A DNA stretch of 64,000 nt from Rhodospirillum centenum SW (GTDB lineage: Bacteria > Pseudomonadota > Alphaproteobacteria > Azospirillales > Azospirillaceae): positions 2,438,501 to 2,502,500 of the forward strand of contig NC_011420.2 of assembly GCF_000016185.1 (NCBI RefSeq), written 5' to 3'. Positions within the stretch are counted from its first letter, which is position 1. Each line of letters opens with the position of its first letter. The notes under the pieces were generated by a model. It did not search any database, was not told where the DNA came from, and saw only the letters and a program-made list of their open reading frames with translations. Below are positions 43,499 to 51,276 of this stretch, one piece after another. The translations under genes and the position numbers were made by a program.

Positions 43499-44260
43499 TC
43501 ACTTCGGGGCCATGCGCAGGGCGCCGTCCAGGCGGATGGTCTCGCCGTTCACCATGGTGTTGGTGCAGATGAAGTGGACGAGGTCGGCATATTCCTCCGG
43601 CCGGCCCAGCCGGGGCGGGAACGGGACGGAGGCGGCGAGGCTGTCCTGCGCCTCCTGCGGCAGGCCCAGCATCATCGGCGTCAGGAACAGGCCGGGGGCG
43701 ATGGTCACCACCCGGATGCCGAAGCGCGCCAGTTCGCGCGCCGCCGGCAGGGTCAGCGCATGGACGCCGCCCTTCGAGGCGCCGTAGGCCGCCTGACCGA
43801 TCTGCCCGTCGAAGGCGGCGATGGAGGCGGTGTTGACGATCACCCCGCGCTCCCCGTCCGCCAGCGGGTCGAGCCGCTGCATGTCGTCGGCCGCCAGCCG
43901 CAGCACGTTGAAGGTGCCGATCAGGTTCACCTCGATCACCCGGCGGAACAGGTCCAGGCTGTGCGGCCCTTCCTTGCCCAGCACCTTGGCCGGGGTGCCG
44001 ATGCCGGCGCAGTTCACGGCGATGCGGGCCGGCCCGTGCCGGTCGCGCGCCGCGGCGATGGCCGTGGCCGCCCCTTCCGCGCTGGACACGTCGCACAGCA
44101 CGGCGAAGCCGCCGATCTCCCGCGCCACCGCCTCGGCATTGCCGAGATTGACGTCCAGCACCGTCACCCGCGCCCCGGCCGCGGCCAGCCGGCGCGCCGT
44201 GGCCGCCCCCAGGCCCGAACCGCCGCCCGTGACCAGCGCCGCCATACCCTTCACATCCAT
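43499..44260 (-). CDS. Short-chain dehydrogenase, 3-hydroxyacyl-CoA dehydrogenase-like
   Basis: 253 residues of the classical SDR fold. The NAD site is [16 protein letters not shown] near residue 10, with acid LDVN after strand 2, which favours NAD. NCAGIG is near 84, [11 protein letters not shown] near 144 (Ser), and the catalytic YGASKGG near 159. It most resembles the type II 3-hydroxyacyl-CoA dehydrogenases (HSD17B10-like) of fatty-acid or isoleucine breakdown. The substrate is inferred from overall similarity. Confidence 0.85.
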   Translation of the reverse strand: MDVKGMAALVTGGGSGLGAATARRLAAAGARVTVLDVNLGNAEAVAREIGGFAVLCDVSSAEGAATAIAAARDRHGPARIAVNCAGIGTPAKVLGKEGPHSLDLFRRVIEVNLIGTFNVLRLAADDMQRLDPLADGERGVIVNTASIAAFDGQIGQAAYGASKGGVHALTLPAARELARFGIRVVTIAPGLFLTPMMLGLPQEAQDSLAASVPFPPRLGRPEEYADLVHFICTNTMVNGETIRLDGALRMAPK

Positions 44261-44415
44261 GGGGTTTCCTCCCTGATCGTCTGCCGCCGCGTCGGCGCGG
44301 CCGCCTGCGGCCCTGATAGACCCCCGGCCGGGGCCGCCGCAACCGCCGGACCCCGCCGCATCCGCCCTGGGGGCAGACGCTTCCCTGCGCCCCCGTCCCG
44401 CCCCATATTGGAAGC

Positions 44416-44907
44416 ATGAGCCACACCGGACCCGACAGCGGTCCCGGCGCCGCCTTCGCGGAGGAGGCGCTGCGGATCGACCCGATCAAGCTGGAGCGCG
44501 ACCGCCGTCTGGTGCTGCGCCAGTTCTGGCGCAAGCTGCGCGGCACCCTGGCCCGCGTCCCCTTCGTGGAGGATGCGGCGGCCGCCTTCAACGCCGCCAC
44601 CGATCCGCGCACGCCGCCCGCGGCGAAGGCGGTGCTGCTGGGGGCGCTGGCCTATTTCATCGCGCCCATCGACTTCATGCCCGACTTCGTGGCGCTGCTG
44701 GGCTATACCGACGACGCCACCGTGCTGATGCTGGCGCTGAAGACGGTGCGCGACAATCTGCGGCCCGAGCATTACGAGCGCGCCCGCGCCTGGCTGGCCG
44801 ACCAGGGGGTGGAGCGCACCGACGCTGACGAGGTGGCCGACGGCCCGGTCATCGACCATGAACCCGCGGCCCCCGGCGACGGGCGGGACCGTCCGGGTCC
44901 GGCATGA
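44416..44907 (+). CDS. YkvA-like DUF1232 membrane protein
   Basis: 163 residues. The DUF1232 core is at about 70-110: [20 protein letters not shown], then [15 protein letters not shown], with the hallmark [10 protein letters not shown]. One or two membrane-associated helices are expected. The function of the family is unknown. The N-terminus is polar and helical and the C-terminus is Pro/Asp-rich. The DUF3429 gene starts 20 bases downstream, probably in one unit. Confidence 0.85.
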   Translation: MSHTGPDSGPGAAFAEEALRIDPIKLERDRRLVLRQFWRKLRGTLARVPFVEDAAAAFNAATDPRTPPAAKAVLLGALAYFIAPIDFMPDFVALLGYTDDATVLMLALKTVRDNLRPEHYERARAWLADQGVERTDADEVADGPVIDHEPAAPGDGRDRPGPA

Positions 44908-44926
44908 ACAGGACTCCGACCCAGGC

Positions 44927-45475
44927 ATGACCACGCAGACGACCGCCCCCGCCGCCCCTGTCCGGACCGTCCGCTCGGGGCCGTTCCGCGACGTGCCCGC
45001 CCCCGCCGTCTGGCTGGGGCTTGCCGGGCTGATCCCGTTCTATGCCGGGGCGCTGGGCGGCTGGCTGCTGCCCGCCCCCCATGCCGCCCATGCCCTCCAG
45101 TACATGCTGTATTACGGGGTGGCGATCCTGAGCTTCCTGGGCGGGGTGCACTGGGGTCTGGCGCTGGCCGGCTTCGGCGCTCCGGCCGTGGCCGATCCGG
45201 AGGAGGACCCGCCCGCCAGCATGGACTGGACACGGCTGGGCTGGAGCACGGTGCCCGCCCTGATCGGCTGGCTGGCCCTGTTCCTGAGCGGCTTCGCGGC
45301 GCAGATCACCTTCCTGCTGGCCGGCTTCGTGGGCATGCTCTACGGCGATTTCCGCGCCGCCCTGGCCGGGGCGGCCCCGCTCTGGTACCTGAAGCTGCGC
45401 CGGCCACTGACGGTGCTGGTGGCGGGGGCGCTGGCGATCGCGCTGGCCCGCACGGCCGTCACGCTGGGGACATGA
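44927..45475 (+). CDS. DUF3429-family membrane protein
   Basis: 182 residues from the ATG at 44927. Several hydrophobic helices are visible: AVWLGLAGLIPFYAGALGGW, MLYYGVAILSFLGGVHWGLA and VPALIGWLALFLSGFAAQIT, then LLAGFVGMLYGDF. The GGVHWGLA segment is typical of DUF3429 (TMEM69-like) proteins of unknown function. The frame is open 23 codons further upstream, but that would overlap the DUF1232 gene. It converges with the EamA gene. Confidence 0.8.
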   Translation: MTTQTTAPAAPVRTVRSGPFRDVPAPAVWLGLAGLIPFYAGALGGWLLPAPHAAHALQYMLYYGVAILSFLGGVHWGLALAGFGAPAVADPEEDPPASMDWTRLGWSTVPALIGWLALFLSGFAAQITFLLAGFVGMLYGDFRAALAGAAPLWYLKLRRPLTVLVAGALAIALARTAVTLGT

Positions 45476-45503
45476 GGGCGGGAACCTGCCGCTCCCGCGG
45501 GGT

Positions 45504-46469
45504 TCAGCCCCGTGGGGCGGGTGCGGCCAGCCGGCCGCCGCGCCGGGCGATGTAGAGCGTGCTGGCGACGATGATCGCCGCCCCCGCCGCCGTCCAGCCG
45601 TCCACCGCCTCCCCGAAGATCCAAAAGCCCAGGGCCGCCGCCACGGGCAGGCGCACATAGTCGAACGGGGCGACGAAGCTGGCCTCCGCCCCCACCCGGT
45701 AGGCGCGGATGACGGCGGCCTGACTGCCGACGCCGAGCAGCCCCAGCAGCCCCAGCAGCAGCCACTCCGCCGGCGTCGGCGGAACCCAGACCAGCCAGGC
45801 CGGCCCCACCAGGGCGATGGCGGAGACCACCTGGAAGCTGAGCAGCAGCGTCAGTTCGCGGTCGTCGTCGGGCATCGCCTTCACCTGGGCCGCCGAGGCG
45901 GCGACGAACAGGGCGTTGCCCAGGGCGGCCAGCGCCGCCCACTCGACCATCCCCGCCCCCGGCCGCAGCATCACCAGCACGCCCAGGAAGCCGACGATGG
46001 TGGCCGTCCAGCGCCGCCAGCGCACCGTCTCGCCCAGGAACAGCACGGCGATGACGATCATGAACAGGGGCTGCGCGAAGGTGATGGCGGTGACGGTCGC
46101 CAGCGGCAGCATCGTCAGGGCGTAGAAGCTGCACACGATGGCCGCAAGCCCGGTCAGGCCGCGCACCAGATGCCGGCCGGGGTAGCGCGGCCAGGCCGTG
46201 GCCCAGCCGGCGCGGGCGATGAAGGGCAGCACCGCCAGCACCCCCACCGCGGCCCGGAAGAAGACGATCTGCATGGCGTCCAGCCGCCCGCCCAGCAGCT
46301 TGACCACCGCCCCCATGCAGGCGAAGCCCAGCGCCGACAGCAGCATCCAGAGCACGCCGCGCAGATTGACGGACAGCGGCTTCCCGCCGCCGGCCGGCGG
46401 CGGCGGTTGCGGCGGCACGGGCGGCTGCGAAGACGGAAGCGGGGGCGAAAGCGAGGGTCCGGGCGGCAT
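45504..46469 (-). CDS. EamA/DMT-family transporter
   Basis: 321 residues from the ATG at 46469. After a Pro-rich N-terminal tail (about 30 residues) come ten hydrophobic helices arranged as two EamA repeats. Repeat 1 starts VLWMLLSALGFACMGAVVKL with FFRAAVGVLAVLPF. Repeat 2 begins LAALGNALFVAASAAQVKAM and contains SFVAPFDYVRLPVAAALGFW, IFGE. Family members export amino acids, nucleosides or drugs; the substrate is unknown. It is divergent from the FkbM gene, with 209 bases between the starts. Confidence 0.85.
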   Translation of the reverse strand: MPPGPSLSPPLPSSQPPVPPQPPPPAGGGKPLSVNLRGVLWMLLSALGFACMGAVVKLLGGRLDAMQIVFFRAAVGVLAVLPFIARAGWATAWPRYPGRHLVRGLTGLAAIVCSFYALTMLPLATVTAITFAQPLFMIVIAVLFLGETVRWRRWTATIVGFLGVLVMLRPGAGMVEWAALAALGNALFVAASAAQVKAMPDDDRELTLLLSFQVVSAIALVGPAWLVWVPPTPAEWLLLGLLGLLGVGSQAAVIRAYRVGAEASFVAPFDYVRLPVAAALGFWIFGEAVDGWTAAGAAIIVASTLYIARRGGRLAAPAPRG

Positions 46470-46678
46470 GCGGCGCACCCTAGCGGGGCCGGGCGCGCCC
46501 GGCCAGCCGGCGGCGGCACGCCCGGCGGGGCTGACCGCGCCGCGGGCGGTGCCGCCCCCGACCAGCCCCCCTGTCCGCCCGCGCTGTTGCCGTGGCGTCC
46601 CGGCTCGGCCAAGCTCCGGGAACCTGCCCGCCGGGGGTCGCCCCGCGGGTCCCCCCCGACGGAGCCCGTCGCCCGGGA

Positions 46679-47428
46679 ATGCGCCTGGACCCCGCCCGCC
46701 TGTTCGGCCTTGTCCGATCGCTGCTGATCTACCGGGCACGCCCGCATCAGGCGCGGCGCCTGCGCGCCTTCTATGCCGAGTTCGCGGGCCGGGGCGATCT
46801 CTGTTTCGACATCGGCGCCCATGCCGGCGACCGTATCCGCGCCTTCCGCAGCCTGGGCGCCCGCGTCGTGGCGGTGGAGCCGCAGCCGGATCTGGCCCTG
46901 CTGCTGCGCGGGCTGCACGGGCGCGACCGCAACGTGGTGCTGCTGGACTGCGCCCTGGGGGCCGCCGACGGGCAGGCGGAGCTGCGCATCAACCGGCGCA
47001 ACCCCACGCTCTCCACCCTGTCGGGGGCATGGGCGGCACGGATCGGCGGCTCGCCCCGCTTCCCGCAGGAGCACTGGGACGCCACGGCCCAGGTGCGGGT
47101 GCGCACGCTGGACGGGCTGATCGCCGAGCACGGCCTGCCCGTCTTCACCAAGATCGACGTGGAGGGGGCGGAGGCCGAGGTGCTGGCCGGGCTGTCGCAG
47201 CCCCTGCCCGCACTGTCCTTCGAATATCTGCCGGAGTTGCCGGATCTGGCCTCGGCCTGTCTCTGGCGGCTGGCGGCGCTGGGCCGCTACGTCTTCAACG
47301 CCAGCGCCGGCGAGAGCCTGGACTGGGAACTGCCCTACTGGGTCGGCCCGGCGGAGCTGAACGAATGGCTGCGCTCCCGCCGGCCGGAGGATGGCGGCGG
47401 CGACGTCTACGCCCGGCTGGCCCCCTGA
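46679..47428 (+). CDS. FkbM-family methyltransferase
   Basis: 249 residues from the ATG at 46679. The SAM-binding motif is LCFDIGAHAGDRIRAFRSLG near residue 40, followed by VVAVEPQPDLALLL (acid after strand 2). Further FkbM features are NVVLLDCALGAADG, VRTLDGLIAEHGL, FTKIDVEGAEAEVLAGL and LSFEYLPE. It methylates a hydroxyl or other O atom of an unknown small molecule or glycan. The frame is open 29 codons further upstream, without protein character. Confidence 0.85.
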   Translation: MRLDPARLFGLVRSLLIYRARPHQARRLRAFYAEFAGRGDLCFDIGAHAGDRIRAFRSLGARVVAVEPQPDLALLLRGLHGRDRNVVLLDCALGAADGQAELRINRRNPTLSTLSGAWAARIGGSPRFPQEHWDATAQVRVRTLDGLIAEHGLPVFTKIDVEGAEAEVLAGLSQPLPALSFEYLPELPDLASACLWRLAALGRYVFNASAGESLDWELPYWVGPAELNEWLRSRRPEDGGGDVYARLAP

Positions 47429-47452
47429 GCGGCATCCCGGTCAGGGCCGGCG

Positions 47453-47671
47453 TCAGGTCCTGTCATCACCGCGGCCCCGGTCCGCGATCCGGAGGACGGC
47501 TCCCTCCGCCGGCCGGGCGATCTCGATCACCGTCTCGACGCGGACCAGCCGCCGGTCCATGTCGCGCACCTCCTCTGCCAGCGCCTTGACGCCGTCGCTG
47601 ACGGCAACGACCTTCCCGTTCAGCTCAATAGCCGTCTTCAGGCCCGCAAGGATGTCCTTCAGCACGGTCAT
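47453..47671 (-). CDS. Small hypothetical helical protein, downstream of RHH gene
   Basis: 72 residues beginning MTVLKDILAGLKTAIELNGK, then VKALAEEVRDMDRRLVRVET. The heptad pattern suggests a coiled coil. The start overlaps the stop of the upstream ribbon-helix-helix gene by 4 bases, so the two are coupled. No family is recognised. It could be the partner of the regulator in a toxin-antitoxin-like or mobilisation-like module, but no toxin motif is seen. Confidence 0.62.
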   Translation of the reverse strand: MTVLKDILAGLKTAIELNGKVVAVSDGVKALAEEVRDMDRRLVRVETVIEIARPAEGAVLRIADRGRGDDRT

Positions 47672-47952
47672 GCGCGCCTCCGACTGCCGACCTCGGCCAA
47701 CGTCGCGGCGACCGCTTCCAAGGCGTCATCCAGCGCCCGAGCCGCCGCACGGTTGCTTTGGTCTAGCTCGACCGCCAGCGCCGCAAGCTGGCGCATCTCC
47801 TCCTGAGCGTCGGGGTCGTAGCCGTCGACCGATCGGCGCACAAGGTCGCTGATGGTAACGCCGGCCGCCGCCGCCTTGCGCTCCAGCGACTGCCGCTCAG
47901 TCGGCGTCATCAGTACAGTAACCCGCTCCGTCGCACGCTCAACCATCGCCAT
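47668..47952 (-). CDS. Ribbon-helix-helix DNA-binding protein with coiled-coil tail
   Basis: 94 residues from the ATG at 47952, with GGAG six bases upstream. Residues about 8-42 read ERVTVLMTPTERQSLERKAA then AAGVTISDLVRRSV, the beta-helix-helix pattern of MetJ/Arc-type and MobC-like regulators. The tail (about 50-90) is a helical, Ala-rich coil. An upstream ATG at 47970 is possible. A perfect TACCAT-GATA-ATGGTA palindrome lies just before the gene, as expected for self-repression. The downstream gene is coupled by ATGA. Confidence 0.7.
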   Translation of the reverse strand: MAMVERATERVTVLMTPTERQSLERKAAAAGVTISDLVRRSVDGYDPDAQEEMRQLAALAVELDQSNRAAARALDDALEAVAATLAEVGSRRRA

Positions 47953-47975
47953 GTCAGTCTCCAGGATCATGTGCG

Positions 47976-47991
47976 TACCATGATAATGGTA
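47976..47991 (-). promoter_or_regulatory. Operator palindrome before the RHH gene
   Basis: Perfect inverted repeat TACCAT (47976-47981), GATA, ATGGTA (47986-47991), located 24 bases upstream of the start. Ribbon-helix-helix regulators usually bind such short palindromes at their own promoter. Confidence 0.65.
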
Positions 47992-48152
47992 TCGCCGTCC
48001 CGCCGGCACAAGCCGGCCCGGCGCCGGCCGGCAGACGCGAGGAACCAGCACGGAAAACAAACGGAACGCGATCCGGAGACCGGACTTCGTTGAAGGTGGC
48101 GGGACGTTCTTCTATACCTTGAATTCCGCCACAGCGTAGACGGCCAGTAGAA

Positions 48153-48893
48153 ATGATCGACGATGCCTGGATCGAGAGCCTTCCGGAAGATCCCTGGCTC
48201 GCTCTCAGCCAGTGCGTCGAAATCTGGCCCGCACTCCGGAAGTCGGCGATCCTGCATGGCGGCGCCCAGCCTGTGCGGGAATGGAATACGGATCGTTACG
48301 ACGACTTCATACAGATATACGCTGTCTGCACCACCATCACCCGCAACATCGGGGAAATCATCACAGGCGAGATAGAGTTCGCCGCGTCGGCGCAGGCGAA
48401 CATGGAGAAGATCGACAAATACATGGAGTTCATCTCCGCCGCCGTGCAGCGGAAGATGACCGACATCAGGGTCATGGAGATACGGCGCAGGACCGGCGCC
48501 CTGCTGCGGACCGCGCCGGGCTACACCCTGACCGAAGGCGACATCGAGCGGGCGCAGAACATCATCAACGAGCTGCGGGGCCTGATCGCCGCCTCGGACT
48601 CCCTGGAGGAGCGGTTCCGGCAGCGCCTGCTCCGGAAGCTGGAATCCCTCCAGTCCGAACTGCACAAGCGCATGTCGGACTTCGACCGCGTCTACGGCAT
48701 GATCGCGGACGCCTCCGTCCTGATGCGCAAGATCGGCGAGGACGCGAAGCCGATCGTCGAGAGAATCCGGGAGCTTGTCGGCATCGCCTGGAGGTCGCAG
48801 GCCCAAGGCGAGGAGCTGTCGAGCGACACCCCGCCGCCGCAGATCGGAACCGGGGCCGGGACCGGGGCCGGGGAAGCCGGCACCTCACCCTGA
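48153..48893 (+). CDS. Hypothetical coiled-coil protein
   Basis: 246 residues, soluble. The N-terminus MIDDAWIESLPEDPWLALSQ is acidic. The middle (about 65-210) is almost all helix with heptads: FAASAQANMEKIDKYMEFIS, QNIINELRGLIAASDSLEER, RQRLLRKLESLQSELHKRMS. The C-terminus is a Gly/Thr-rich tail. No family is recognised. Codon use is less GC-biased than in the flanking genes, which hints at transfer. It converges with the ParA-type gene and is divergent from the ribbon-helix-helix pair. Confidence 0.65.
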   Translation: MIDDAWIESLPEDPWLALSQCVEIWPALRKSAILHGGAQPVREWNTDRYDDFIQIYAVCTTITRNIGEIITGEIEFAASAQANMEKIDKYMEFISAAVQRKMTDIRVMEIRRRTGALLRTAPGYTLTEGDIERAQNIINELRGLIAASDSLEERFRQRLLRKLESLQSELHKRMSDFDRVYGMIADASVLMRKIGEDAKPIVERIRELVGIAWRSQAQGEELSSDTPPPQIGTGAGTGAGEAGTSP

Positions 48894-48901
48894 CCCTCCC
48901 C

Positions 48902-49528
48902 TCAGTCCAGGCTGCGGATGAAGTCCAGCAGCGGGGTCCAGTCGGCGCGGACCTCGGCGGCGCGCTTGCTGGTGAGGTCGAACAGGGTCAGGCCGCTGTC
49001 GGCGAGGTCGGGGTAGAGCTGGCTGTCGCGCAGCCGCGCCACCACCGTATGGCCGACGCCGGAGAGGAAGCGGTCCAGCCGCTCCGCCGCCCTGGTGCGC
49101 GGGCGCAGGCGGTTGCCGACGACGGCGACGGGGATGCGGTTCTTGCGGATGGCCTTCAGCTCGTCCAGCTTGCCCAGGAAGCGGGCGGTCGCCGCCTCGT
49201 CGAAGGCGCCGGGCAGCACGGGCAGCACCACGAGGTCCGCCTCGCGCACCAGCTGCTCCACGTCCTTCGCCCGCATCGCGGCCGGGGCGTCGATCACCAG
49301 CCGGTCCACGCCCTTGGGCGGCTCCCCGATCTCCTTCGTCCAGTCGATGCCCAGGATGGCGGCGGCGGTGCGCGGCCGGCGTTCCAGCCAGCCGAGGGAG
49401 GAGCGTTGCCGGTCCACCTCCGCCAGCACGGTGCGGGAGCCCGCCGTGGCGAAGGCCGCGGCGAGGTGGGAGGCGATCGTCGTCTTGCCGACACCGCCCT
49501 TCACGTTGGCGACGAGGATGGAGCGCAT
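48902..49528 (-). CDS. ParA/MinD-family ATPase
   Basis: 208 residues, a single ParA-type domain without an N-terminal helix-turn-helix. The deviant Walker A motif is VANVKGGVGKTTIASHLA at about 6-23. Then come EVDRQRSSLGWLERR (in place of the common D-x-D-x-Q) and VIDAPAAM (Walker B region), with RLRPRTRAAERLD near 150. Small orphan ParAs position cargo such as carboxysomes, chemoreceptors or plasmids. No parB is nearby. The gene follows the CYTH-CHAD gene by 11 bases on the same strand, so that protein or its polyphosphate partner is the best candidate cargo (inferred). Confidence 0.85.
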   Translation of the reverse strand: MRSILVANVKGGVGKTTIASHLAAAFATAGSRTVLAEVDRQRSSLGWLERRPRTAAAILGIDWTKEIGEPPKGVDRLVIDAPAAMRAKDVEQLVREADLVVLPVLPGAFDEAATARFLGKLDELKAIRKNRIPVAVVGNRLRPRTRAAERLDRFLSGVGHTVVARLRDSQLYPDLADSGLTLFDLTSKRAAEVRADWTPLLDFIRSLD

Positions 49529-49539
49529 GGGCCGTGAGC

Positions 49540-51108
49540 CTACCCCAGCTTCGGGGGCTCTGACCAGAAGGGCCGGGTTTCCGCGAACGCCTCCCAGTCG
49601 CGGACCAGCCGCGGTTCCAGGCTCTGCAGCCCGCGGCCGTGCCAGCCCAGCACCATGCCGGCGCCCTGACGCCAGCCCTCGGGCGCGTCGGCGCCCAGTT
49701 CCGCCTCCACCTGCCCGATCAGCTTGTGGACGGTGGCGACATCCTGGAGATGGCCCAGCGCGTCCTGGAGTTCGGCCAGATCGTCGGCGTACTTCTTCAC
49801 CGCCTTGGGATCGTAGAGCCCGCGGAAGAAGTCGGCGGCGTAGCGCAGCTTCTTCAGCGCGATGCGCAGCCGGTGCCGGGCCTCCGGCACCAGGGTGGCG
49901 AAGCGGCGGCCGCGCTTGCGCGCCTGCCGGTGGCGCCCGTCCAGCAGCCGGTCGGCGGCGGCCTGGACGGGGGAGAGCAGCGCGGCGGAGGTCTCGCTGA
50001 CCGGCTGGTCGCGCCAGCCGCGCCCGTCCACCCAGGCGCCCAGCCGCAGCAGCAGGGCGGTGTAGCGCGGCGACCGGATCGCCTCCGCCGCGCGGTCGTA
50101 GCCCAGCGCGCGGCAGCGCCGCGCCGCCGCGTCCAGCGCGCGCAAGGCCGGCTCGCCGGGAAAGGCCGCGTCCACCGGCGCCAGCAGCGCGCCCAGGAAG
50201 ACGTCCCAGTCGCGCGCCTGCCCGCAGGCGTCGGCCAGCCATTTCACCTCGTCCGCCAGCGCCGCGTACTGCGCCGGCGGCAGGTAGTCGCGGAAGAGCT
50301 GGAGCGCCGAGCGCAGCCGGCGCAGCGCCACCCGCACCTGATGGATGCCCTCCGGATTGTCGCCGGCCAGGGCGCAGGCCTCGTTGGCGACCAGATGGTC
50401 GATGCAGTGGCGCACGATGCGCGCCATGGCCGATTCGACCGTCTCCTGCGGTCCCAGCACCAGCTTCGTGGCCTTCACCGGGCCGTCCACGGCCCCGGCC
50501 GCCAGCGCATAGCCGCGTTCCGCCTTGGAACGGGTCTCCACCCGCAGCGGCGCCACCGCGTTGAGCGCCAGCGCGATCTCGTAGAGGCTGCGGGGATCGC
50601 TGCCGTTCTTCAGTTCAAGCTCGATCTCGTGGACCGCCAGCACCTGCCCGTCGGCGGTGCGGATCTCGCCCTGGTCGATGGCGACCTCCACCTCCTGCCC
50701 CTCGGCGGGAACCAGGGTGCGGACGGTGCGGCGGATACGGGCCTCGAACACCGGCCGCAGCTCGTCCTCGTCCAGCGGGCCGAGCGACGGCAGGGGGTTG
50801 CCTTCCGGCAGGACCGTCAGGTCCGGCGCGGCGCCGGCGACCGGCGCCTCCCACTCGCCGCGGGCGAGCGCCATGCCCGCCGTCTCCGCCGCCGATTTCA
50901 GGGTCTGCACGTAGCGCCGGCCCTGCCGCCGCACCCGCAGCGACAGCGCCTGGCCGTGCAGGCGAAGATCGGCGGTGTCGAAATAGACCGTCTCCAGCTC
51001 GCGGGTGACGGCGCGGCCCTTGCCCCCGGACAGCACCGGCGCGGCCCGCAGCCGGGGCAGATCCTCCGGCCGCAGACGCAGTTTCAGCTCGATCTCCTGT
51101 CCGGACAT
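49540..51108 (-). CDS. CYTH and CHAD domain protein (triphosphatase/polyphosphate binding)
   Basis: 522 residues from the ATG at 51108. The N-terminal CYTH domain (about 1-200) starts with the hallmark EIELKLRL (ExExK) and continues VYFDTADLRLHGQALSLRVR and VEVAIDQGEI. It is a tunnel-fold hydrolase of inorganic triphosphate as in E. coli YgiF. The CHAD domain (about 225-510) is helical with conserved His/Arg: GIHQVRVALRRLRSALQLFR, RHRLRIALKKLRYAADFFRG and LQDALGHLQD. CHAD proteins bind polyphosphate granules. It is the first gene of a pair with the ParA-type ATPase. Confidence 0.92.
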   Translation of the reverse strand: MSGQEIELKLRLRPEDLPRLRAAPVLSGGKGRAVTRELETVYFDTADLRLHGQALSLRVRRQGRRYVQTLKSAAETAGMALARGEWEAPVAGAAPDLTVLPEGNPLPSLGPLDEDELRPVFEARIRRTVRTLVPAEGQEVEVAIDQGEIRTADGQVLAVHEIELELKNGSDPRSLYEIALALNAVAPLRVETRSKAERGYALAAGAVDGPVKATKLVLGPQETVESAMARIVRHCIDHLVANEACALAGDNPEGIHQVRVALRRLRSALQLFRDYLPPAQYAALADEVKWLADACGQARDWDVFLGALLAPVDAAFPGEPALRALDAAARRCRALGYDRAAEAIRSPRYTALLLRLGAWVDGRGWRDQPVSETSAALLSPVQAAADRLLDGRHRQARKRGRRFATLVPEARHRLRIALKKLRYAADFFRGLYDPKAVKKYADDLAELQDALGHLQDVATVHKLIGQVEAELGADAPEGWRQGAGMVLGWHGRGLQSLEPRLVRDWEAFAETRPFWSEPPKLG

Positions 51109-51276
51109 GCGCCGGCCCTGCTCCCTTGCCGAAGAACGCTGCGCCCGCCGTCGCGTCCCGCCCCGCACCGCTCCGCCCTGCCAAGACGGAACCATGCCGC
51201 TGCGCTGCGGGTCCGGACGACCGGCGGCCAAGGTATACGCCCGCCCGGGCTTCCGCAATGTGGCGGCGACGTTACG

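Noticed and set aside
44251-45658. Minus-strand frames opposite DUF1232 and DUF3429
   Set aside because: Low-complexity shadows; the plus-strand frames carry the recognised domains.
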